Shown here one piece after another: positions 56,021 to 64,000 of a DNA stretch of 64,000 nt. The DNA is taken from positions 66,167,468 to 66,231,467 of the forward strand of contig NC_088796.1 in assembly GCF_011386835.1 (NCBI RefSeq), written 5' to 3'. The notes beneath the pieces were generated by a model. That model had not been told where the DNA came from. It ran no database searches and saw nothing but the letters and a program-made list of their open reading frames with translations. Origin of the DNA: Chrysemys picta bellii (lineage: Eukaryota > Chordata > Testudines > Emydidae). The first letter of the stretch is position 1. Each line of letters opens with the position of its first letter. A program made the translations under genes and the position numbers.

Positions 56021-57501
56021 CAAAGCACTACTTCCACTGCATCTATTTACTCTAGCAATCACTGTTCCTGGTAGTATTTGCAGGATTGGATCATAACTGA
56101 TTAGCACTTCATTGCTAGCAGTTTTCTCACTGCAACTATCTGTTAGAGTATATTTTTTTCAAATAACAATCAGACATTCTTAGGACATTGATAACTCACT
56201 GCTGTGAAACTAAATATTTATGAGGTATATTGCATAGAAAAATATAGTAACATGGATGAAACTCAAAGATCAAGTAAGGCTAATGTATATAAGGATAATA
56301 ACAGATTGATGTATTTGTCTTTGAGAACCAAATACCTCTTAAGTGAGGGTATTAGTATTTGTTATGTTAGGTAAATTTTACTTACGTTGCTCATCCCAGC
56401 GTTAATTGTATATTTAGGATCTACCCCTTATATACTGCAAAATGGCAGTACCGTCCCAGGAGCAGCACGGAAGGAATGTGCATCCTTTCTTGCTCCCACC
56501 TTGCTCCAATGGGGAGTAGTAATATTCTGCTGGTCCTTAACAGTAGCAGATTACTACCCAGTTGCACCAGTTCAGCTGCGTTGGTTGGCATATTGGGGGG
56601 GATGGAGCCAAGGTTGGGAATGGGGAGAATAAGTAATACATATAATACCTGCTTAACCCTGTTTGCCTGTACTCAACATCCACGGAGGCCATGAAAGGGG
56701 AGGGTCAGCTTCGGGGGAACCTCACTTCCCTTCTCCCTGCCCAGCTAAATTGGTCAAGCCACACTCTGGCAAAAGTACTTGGGTAAATTCTAGTTGCTCT
56801 GCCAGTTCCACATGTGGTATATTATTTTTGCTAGGGATTCATGCAACTGGCTTGTCCATGTGCTCATTTGTAAAATGGACAGAGAGGAAAAATCCATACA
56901 GAGCAAACCATTTAGAAAGCAAACTTCTGATTGTCAGTAAATGTTTTTTGTATGTCCATTGCTGACAATAAACCTCACATGAGGAACATCCCATTCGTGC
57001 AGTGGGGAAAAAAATCCTGAAAAGAGTCTGCTCTGAGGAATGAGTAAAATATTCAGTAATCCGAAATATACCCACAGCCAAATTTTCATGCAAGCCTTAA
57101 AATGTGTGTCCTAGGACTGTGTACATGCTGTTGCATTCCCAAAGTCAATGTTTGGATATTGGATAAGCAGACTGGGTATTCAAGCATGTGGTTATCCAAC
57201 ATTTGAACAAAAATGCCCATTTCTGCATGGAAAGCTAGATTTGATTATGTCTGTGCTACTGGGAGTATTCAGCTGAGCCCAAATATCATTTCATACTGCA
57301 TTTGTGCTACTCAGGAAAATGTACTGTTTGAGTTTTCCCAATCTTCACCTTCACTACAAAGCTAGAGGAATATAGAATGTGCTCTTCTGGATCACAAAGC
57401 CCTTAGCCAATTATCTATTGCTGAACATGGATTTGTTTTTGACCCTCTTGCCAGCAATCGGTGTGTGCTCCAACATATGAGATCCAACTGGCCTTATTGT
57501 C
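56021..57501. other. No gene or repeat recognised
   Basis: AT-rich DNA. Frames of 72-100 codons around 56387-56965 show no motif and overlap one another. No exon-like block was seen. Confidence 0.45.
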
Positions 57502-57757
57502 TTAGGGCGCTACCTGGTGATCTTATTGTCTTTGGGCTTTATGGGGTGTAATTTCTAAAGCACACTAATGTGTTGCACATTAATTGGTCCATGCAGCCCC
57601 TGCTGGTGTGCTTTAATCTACTACTGTTTCAAACCGTACTTCGTTAAAGCACACTAGGGAATCTTTAGCAGTTTACATGGCCCAATTAATGCATAACACG
57701 TTAGGGCACTTTACACCTCCATAGAATGCATTACTGCACCATGTAGACAAGCCCTTA
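57502..57757. mobile_element. Palindromic MITE with long inverted arms
   Basis: The left arm (about 57543-57592, TTCTAAAGCACACTAATGTG then TTGCACATTAATTGG) and the right arm (about 57676-57720, CCAATTAATGCATAACACG then TTAGGGCACTTTACACC) are inverted copies. Outer parts also match loosely: AGGGCGCTACCTGGTG at the left and CACCATGTAGACAAGCCCT at the right. It is a hairpin-type non-autonomous DNA transposon. A target duplication is not evident, and the left end is the more decayed. Confidence 0.7.
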
Positions 57758-59716
57758 GTTAGCCTTCCTGAGAATGTTGTTACTGTCACGACATTGCAGC
57801 CCTTTTAAAATCTAGCCATAGATTTATCTGGACATCCTCCTTTGTCAATGAAAGTTGACTATAGGACATCTATATGTCAAATAATATTTCCTGTCTCTCT
57901 TTTTTTCTAAATGTATCATCCTTTTGTACTCAGCTATGGGGAAAGTAGCCATAGCAAAAGAGTGATTTTAAATAGAAATATCTGTATCATATTAGTATCA
58001 TGAACATAATGCTGTTAACATATTATTTGCCTTCTCTAGCTCCCAACTGGAGAATTAGCCATTTAAACCTGTACAGGGTTAAGGGTGAAAGGTGTAGAAA
58101 ACTAGCAGATGATCCTTGTTGTTCTGAAAGGGACCTCTTTCACCATATTTAGAGGAACAAAATTCTCTGCTGACTATACTTCACCTGCTGTAACTCAACT
58201 ACAAAGTTCTCAGTTAGGGCCTTGACTGCATTTTCACCTCCTCAGTGCAAGCCTCTTTTTATTACCGTTTGTCTTCCCAGATTTTGATTTCAACTAAAAT
58301 TCTTTTGTGCAAGTTTAAGTGAATGAGCTCTGGCTTGGATCATATGACAAAACATTGGGAATTATGGTGAGATATAAAAGGGTCTCTCGTGTTTTAAAAA
58401 GTTGCTTCTTCAATGCTGGAAGAATCTTGGTGACTATGTCTAACCAAGTTCTCAGTGAATTTTTATTTTAGTGGCATCTACCGAATGCATCCTTGTTTGA
58501 AGGCAGATACTGGCTGTCTTAATTAAGCTATACAGTCAAGCGTTTTATGCGTTGAGGACTTTTCACTCTCCTTTGCCCATAGTGTAACTCAGGGTGTAAC
58601 TGATTTTTTGACATAAGTGTTTAGGGGACACAGTAAAGCATCTTCTCTGTTTGTGTGTCCCCTAACATGTTCCTCTACATAGTATGAGAAAGCCTGAGTT
58701 TGATGACGTTCAGTGTGCACTACATGGCCTTTCTCTTGTCTTTCACTGAAATAATGGATGGAGAAGTGTATTGGGAGGAGGGGCTTATTTTGATGAGTCT
58801 CAGTGTTTATTGATATTACGCTAGCTTTAATTTTTGTCTGTTTATTTAAAGAATTGAACTGTGCATGTTTCTACAGCACTGGATGGGTTCAGAGAGAGAG
58901 AGAGAGAGAGAGAGAGAATGGATTCTTTACAGCAAGGAAGTTTTTTGACTGCGTAAAAAGCAATTTTTTTCTCTATCTTCCCTTTTTTCAAATATGTTTA
59001 ACGTGTTTTTTTATAGTTGCTTCTTGCCATTGAAGTATTATAGCATATGTACTATAATTTGCCACAGTTGCTATAGTAACTGCAAATTACTGAATAGCAG
59101 ACTATATCTCATAAAAACGATATAAAAGAATGCAAGTTAGCACTCACTCTGACTAAGCTTAGTATATATTTGGACTTTTTGAAATTAATCTTTGTTAAAA
59201 ATAAATGTAATATGGTTGTTGTCTATATTGAAGTTCATAATGTCTTTCTGCCTCAATTTTTCCTTGCATATCACCTTGGGATCAGCTAAGTAGTATTGTC
59301 CACTATGAAAAGAGGAGTTAATGATCCATGGAGAACATATTTTACTTGGATGAATGCTGCACAGAATACTTCCAAAAAGGGATTAAGTATAGGGAAAAAA
59401 CCATAATTGTGAATATATGTTTTTTATAAATACAGCCCAGCATGCATGGCCTAATATTGAAATAACTCCTGGTTGCCACCATTAACTTAGTCTCTCTCAT
59501 TCTCATTTTTCTCCCAGCCCACATTAAAGACAATATGAATTTATAAAACAAAATATGCAAGCTATGTGAATTTAATTTGTATAACTGGCAGAGGCTAGAT
59601 TACAGATAGCATGAGTGTTCTCTTATCAATGAAATTTCCTACCCAAGAGAAAAACGCTGTTTCTTTAAATAACCAACTCAATACACTCGTCATGTACATT
59701 CATGTCATGAGATTTG
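57758..59716. other. No gene seen; GA microsatellite
   Basis: A GA dinucleotide run occupies 58891-58917. No other element or supportable gene is recognised. Confidence 0.5.
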
Positions 59717-59732
59717 TTGTAGCTTTTGTAAA

Positions 59733-59822
59733 AAGCAACAAAGAGTCCTGTGGCACCTTAAAGACTAACAGATGTATTGGAGCATAAGCTTTCGTGGGTG
59801 AATACCCACTTCATCAGACGCA
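59733..59822 (-). mobile_element. Short PLE-type repeat with target duplication
   Basis: This 90-bp insertion on the minus strand consists of a hammerhead-like core followed by ACATCTGTTAGTCTTTAAGG, TGCCACAGGACTC and a T/GT-rich end. The exact 16-bp duplication TTGTAGCTTTTGTAAA flanks it (59717-59732 and 59823-59838), so it inserted at this size. The boundary within the A-run is ambiguous by a base or two. It is a subfamily distinct from the other three copies, sharing TTAGTCT and AGCATAAGCTTTCGTGG. Confidence 0.75.
59779..59817 (-). ncRNA. Hammerhead-like ribozyme core in PLE repeat
   Basis: The minus strand reads CTGATGA (59817-59811), stem II GTGGG...CCCAC with a short loop (59810-59794), GAAA (59793-59790), and GCTTATGC, which can form a two-pair stem III with a TTAT loop (59789-59782), then U and C (59781-59780), where cleavage is expected. 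All invariant core bases are present. Only about four bases of the insertion lie upstream of the core and no stem I can be formed with the downstream strand, so self-cleavage in isolation is doubtful. Minimal stem III hammerheads are described for Penelope-like elements. Confidence 0.6.
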
Positions 59823-59838
59823 TTGTAGCTTTTGTAAA

Positions 59839-60778
59839 TTTAAACATACTCAGTTAAATAATGTATAATAGATGCTTAAGTCAATGTGCCTATAGCACCT
59901 TCAACTGCTTGGTGCAGTCCATAAACAGCAATTATCTTGTAAGTCTATCAATGCACTACACCTGATTTATTAAAAAATAGACTCTAGAACATTTAAATAA
60001 TTAAATAACTTAAGTGAGTTTCTGAATCAGGACCTATGCTATTTTCTGATCCACTGGTAGACAGTGGCTTTTAAACTTAGCAACATTTATTCAAGATATT
60101 TTTACTCATTTTGTCAGAAAATATGGGAGCCATCAAATTAAAAAAGACTTTGTGCCACTGATATGGTTAAGTTATTATTCCCTTTTGCCAACTCTTTCTT
60201 CTTTTTTCCTGCCTGCCTAACAGCCTCTAGTCTCTCTTTGGCTTTGTGTACACTCGTGCACATACCCGAGTATTGAATCGTGTTCATGCAGGCATTGTCA
60301 CCAAACCCGCCCTAAGAGTCCATGTTTGCTGTTCTGGATATGTGTAGAACATTGTGTACACCCATCTACCTATGTTCACTCTGCTGTTCTAGGTATACAA
60401 CTTTTCAGGACTTGTATCCCTGTGTTCTTTGCATCTCAAGGAGGCACTCTAGGAACCGGTTTGTGATGTATTGTTGGTACTACAATGCAGTCTTTCCTAG
60501 ACTCATGTGTAGAGCACATTTGTGTTCCTCCTTCACACATGACAATGGCACTGTTGGATCACATTGACCCACTTTTACCGGGAGAGAAGTGAGGGGTGAA
60601 TTATGGAGCAATTAGGTGATATGGTCCTGCTCCTCATTGTGGGACAAATGTTTATGCAGTGGAGTAGGTGCTTAGCAAGATGCTGGATGGCATTTTCTGA
60701 GACATCAGCAACAGCAGGCCTTGTGGGACAATCACAATTAATGTATGGTACCGTGGACAGATATGTTGAAAGCCCCTA
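59839..60778. other. No gene seen; may include the left part of a Harbinger element
   Basis: From about 60240 the base composition and dinucleotide use change, and sequences such as GGCTTTGTGTACACTCGTGC could be the start of a transposon. No inverted partner is visible in the window, so the left boundary is unproven. Confidence 0.35.
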
Positions 60779-61912
60779 TTGCCACAGAATCCTGTTCAGT
60801 TTACCATCACTTCTTGTGCAGCAGAATTAGCATGGTGTGGTGGGATCATATCGTCCTGCATATTTGGGATGATGCCAGTGCAGTGGTGCCAGAACTTCAG
60901 CATGAGGAAACAGGCCATCATGGAGCTGTGTGAGGAGCTTGTGCCATCCCTCCAGTGCCTGAACACTCAGCTGAGGGAAGACATGCCAGTGAAAAGCAGA
61001 ATGCTATTGCTTTGTGGAACCTAGTTATCTGAGACTGCTAAGGCCCATAGAAAAGCACTTTGGAGTTGGAAAGTCCATTATTGGGGTCATGGTTGTGGAG
61101 GTTTGTGAGGAGATTAACACTGTGGTTTATCCACAGGTGGTTGGCATGAGAACTGTTCCTCAAGTAATAGTTGGTTTTCAGAGAATGTGGTTTCCAAATT
61201 GTGTTGGGGACATTGATGGCATTCAGGTGCCAATTGTTTGCCTGCCACAAGGGGCACGTGATCTGCAAAGGATACTATTCCATCATTAGGCAAGGCTTGG
61301 CTGTCCAGAGAAGACGTTCTATGAATACTAACGTGACACATGGGAAAGATTCATGACACCAAGGTACTGAGGTGATGTGGCTTGTACTTGAAGGGGGAAG
61401 CATGGGACTTTATTCCCCAGAAACAAGACTGTTTTATGCAGTGTATCTGTGCCACCAGATTGGGGATTCCTACAAACCTGCTCCTACCATGGCTCATGAA
61501 ACAATACCTTGACATCAGGGACCTTGGAACAAAAGAATTCAATTTAAAACTCAATAGCTGCAGCATGGTAGTAGAGTGCATGTTTGGTAGGCTCAAGTCT
61601 CATTGGTACCGCCTACAAGCCTATCTGGATGCCAGTGGGGCCAATGCTGTACATATGACCATGGCCTGCTGTTCAGTATACAACATTGGTGAGGGTAGAG
61701 ACCAGTATTTCTGCCTGGAATGGGTTCAGGACACACTGGTTTGCAAGCCATGTGCAGGCAACTGGATCCTACACACATGCACACTGTTTTGTCCAGAAGG
61801 GCAAAGAAGATTAGGATGCCATATGTGCACACATCCTGGCAACATGGGGAGAGAGAGAATGACATCTGCCTTGTGCTACTGCTTGGGGGCCAGCTTTACA
61901 GCCTTTATGTGA
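60779..61912 (+). pseudogene. PIF/Harbinger transposase fossil
   Basis: A DDE transposase of the PIF/Harbinger (HARBI1-like) class is readable in three frames. The N-terminal part (60779-61024) holds NFSMRKQAIMELCEELVPSL and a damaged basic/'IALW'-type block. The middle part (61014-61289) holds HFGVGKSIIGVMVVEVCEEI and FPNCVGDIDGIQVPI, with the first catalytic Asp at 61215-61217. The third part (61382-61912) has LLPWLMKQYLD and MVVECMFGRLKSHWYRLQAY, with the catalytic Glu at 61574-61576, then ACCSVYNI. The second Asp is seen only out of frame, in IGDS (61459-61470). At least three frameshifts and several stops make it inactive. It is unlikely to be the domesticated HARBI1 gene because of this decay. 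Confidence 0.75.
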
Positions 61913-62219
61913 AGCTGCCTTAACCTAACTTGATGGCATGTGCAAACAGTGGTATTGGGCAAAAGTATGTCTTCAGGTTTTTGTTGCCATCTGATTTGCA
62001 CTTACTGAAGTTGTTAGCACTTGTCACATTGCTCACCTGTATGATACTCATCATTACAGGACACCTAGAATATGTTTACAGCTTGGGGCGAGGTTTCTTC
62101 TGGGGACAGTTGTGGCCCTGCTTTGATCCATTCATTCTTCTACATGTTTACGCATTTCACTATTGCCACCCATATGTAATCCATCTCAACTTTTCCTGCA
62201 ATGTGAATAAGGCCTCGCA

Positions 62220-62640
62220 TTGCCATCTTGGCTGGTCAGGGAGTGGGCCACAGAACTGCCAGTGTAGCTGCACTTTGGTGCTGCAGATGGCGGAGAAAGA
62301 GGAGGCTGATGTGCTGGTGCCAGGGTCTTCTACACTAGTTCTATTGACTGTTCCATGGGGGTATGTTCCTGTACTCTATCCTGCCTCTCCTCCTCTAGGA
62401 ACCAGTTCATCAGTCTCTCCTTCTGCTGCAGAGACTACTCTTTTGCCCAGAGGAACCCCAACTGCTCCTCATTTCTCCACTCCATCCAAGCAAGCAGGTC
62501 TTCCATGTTCCTCCCCTCTCTGGGGTTCTTGTTCTGCGGTCTTGATGGGATGCTTTCAGTCTCAGACTCCAAAAGTCCTGCCAATTCATTGAGAAATAGA
62601 CCTCTGCTATAGAAAGCCACAATTTTGAACCTTTTAAACA
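62220..62640 (-). pseudogene. Possible Myb/SANT-like partner ORF of the Harbinger element
   Basis: Harbinger elements usually carry a second gene for a Myb/SANT-like DNA-binding protein, often on the other strand. On the minus strand here one frame is coding-like over about 400 bases, with only two stops. It contains EDLLAWMEWRNEEQLGFLWA, then QQKERLMNWFLEEERQDR (about 62430-62370), a charged helical stretch like the C-terminal part of such proteins. The N-terminal SANT domain was not found to the right. The plus-strand frame of 220 codons at 61930-62592 overlaps it and has no motif. Confidence 0.4.
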
Positions 62641-63189
62641 TTTAAGGTATGTAACTGTGTCCACGTTACATGCCGTGATTCTCAGAAAGCTGTTGCTGCC
62701 CATGAGGATGGACCTGAGACACGTAATGGTGAGATAAACGCAATAGTATTTTTCATAAATTAAACTGTTCACCCTTTCATAAGGGGTTGGGGCATGGAAG
62801 GAAAAGTCCTTCCCAAACGTTTTTCTTTTTCTTTCTTTAAGGCTGGTCAACCTATCGAGCATATGGTGGTATTTCAAGTGCCTGAATGGAAAAAGGAAGT
62901 ATTTTTTTCAGTTCTGTGGTGGGGAACTCTCAATCTATGCCAGAGAGATTTTTATGAGAATGGCTACCCCACTGCGTATTAATCAATGGAGGGGTTTGGT
63001 GAGCTGTGATTATGTTCCTAACAGATTTGTCTCCTTATGAACCTCAAGGATCAGCTGGAATTCATGCTGCATCAGAAATTTCCTAGATTAAGATTCCAGG
63101 AGTGGGAGAAAATTGGAATGAAAATCAATAAAATTCTGAGTTAGGATAGAGAACTTCGATCCAAAAGGAGATTTGAACCCCAACCCCCA

Positions 63190-63740
63190 CCTGTCAACAA
63201 AAGCCCTGCCTGTCTGCCTGCCTGACAGCTGTGAAATGAAGATGGAAGGAGAGAGACACTGCAACTTTACTAAATTTCCTTTGGCCCAGCACTGCAATAG
63301 AAACCTTCTTTCCGGATAACTTTAAGTGTATGATGGACTGTGCTCTGTTCCTCCACATGACTGGACCTCGCCCCACGCCTGCTCTGTGTGGCTCTGGAAG
63401 CCTGACATGTTCCAGGAAGGAAACGGAAATGCAAGGATACATTGCAACTTTACTAGTGTTTCTTGGACCCAGCACTGCCGAAGAAACACTTCCCCCCCAC
63501 CAACTTTAAAGCTATGATGCACTGCCCCAACACCACCTCCACTACATGCAGCACCTGAAGACTGCTGAGTCCTGGCAAAGAATAGGAAATGCAGGGAGAG
63601 ACACTGCAACTTTATAGACATTTCACAGACACAGTACTGAACTAGAAACCTGTTTCCCAGACAATTTTAAAGGTATGAAGGACTGTGCTCTGTTTCCTCC
63701 TGAGATCAGACCACCACCACCCTGCTCTGTGGGGGGACCA
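63190..63740. repeat. Tandem repeat, three units of about 160-185 bp
   Basis: Three units share AGGAGAGAGACACTGCAACT-type starts and GCAACTTTA[CT] cores at 63261, 63444 and 63606. Each continues with CCCAGCACTGC, then GAAAC, then a CC[AG][AG]A[TC]AACTTTAA block followed by GTATGA. The first period is 183 bp and the second 162 bp. Diverged units suggest an old array, perhaps subterminal in the Harbinger element. Confidence 0.75.
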
Positions 63741-64000
63741 TGAAATAGTCAGACAGAGGCAGACTGATTTTTATTTTCCAAAGTGTCTACAGAATGTGGT
63801 CTACAATGCAAGCCACACACCCTGTAATCATGGTTCTTCAGAGAACAGTTAATGTTTAAGAATTTTTTTTTTCTGGAGGCCCATTTTGGGGTAGCCATAA
63901 CAAAGGCTGTTATAAGAGGTGAAGCTGGAGGATGAGCATAACAATGGTGTGGTTTCAGCCCCATACCTCTCAGGCACAGACCAATGCATGGCATATTATC
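63741..64000. other. No gene seen
   Basis: Window-end sequence with only short motif-free frames. It may still be part of the Harbinger element. Confidence 0.35.

Noticed and set aside
61930..62592. 220-codon plus-strand frame downstream of the transposase
   Set aside because: It shows no domain and overlaps a more protein-like minus-strand frame.
1..64000. Bacterial or viral genome origin
   Set aside because: CR1, MIR, hAT and PLE repeats, lack of dense coding, and splice-type signals point to a vertebrate nuclear genome.

Overview
This window looks like intergenic or intronic DNA from a reptile, most probably a turtle. No intact host gene can be supported. The evidence is a dense set of interspersed repeats of kinds I associate with turtle genomes: an essentially full-length CR1 LINE whose first ORF has a CX2C...CX2C finger followed by an esterase-like domain, several further CR1 subfamilies, short Penelope-like (PLE) repeats, CpG-rich hAT and other palindromic MITEs, ancient L2 and MIR pieces, endogenous retrovirus fragments and a PIF/Harbinger transposase fossil. 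The species assignment is inference; the structures are read from the sequence.

Layout. 1-4.7 kb: mostly unique DNA with an L2 tail, one 63-nt exon-like segment, a palindromic MITE, and an old CR1 tail split by a hAT element with an 8-bp target duplication. 6.7-8.5 kb: the 3' end of a minus-strand endogenous retrovirus (env-like remnant, polypurine tract, LTR). 9.36-14.12 kb: full-length minus-strand CR1 with a tandem-repeat 5' UTR, ORF1, broken ORF2 and 3' octamer tail, invaded by a head-to-head PLE pair with a 12-bp target duplication. 14.7-27.9 kb: short CR1 pieces, a hAT, a CpG-rich MITE, a TA-flanked MITE and two more CR1 copies, one with a 416-codon reverse transcriptase ORF. 29.4 kb: MIR. 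34.0-36.2 kb: a 5'-truncated CR1 whose long ORF2 is broken by one visible stop codon. 36.4-37.8 kb: an LTR-like element next to a PLE copy with a hammerhead-like core. 41.3-43.5 kb: another CR1 carrying a hAT insertion, then a second head-to-head PLE pair. 43.5-52.5 kb: sparse. 53.2-53.9 kb: a hAT element filled with a GC-rich palindromic minisatellite. 54.6-56.0 kb: LTR and gag leader of a second retrovirus. 57.5-59.8 kb: a palindromic MITE and a short PLE copy with the cleanest hammerhead-like core. 60.8-64 kb: a decayed Harbinger transposase, a possible antisense partner ORF and a tandem repeat.

The elements relate to each other as parasites and host sites: CR1 copies supplied reverse transcriptase and endonuclease for their own insertion, hAT and PLE elements later landed inside CR1 copies, and matching target duplications give a relative order of insertion. 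The least ordinary signals are the hammerhead-like ribozyme cores in the PLE repeats, the recurrent head-to-head PLE arrangement, and the duplicated TATA-bearing promoter units of the full-length CR1.
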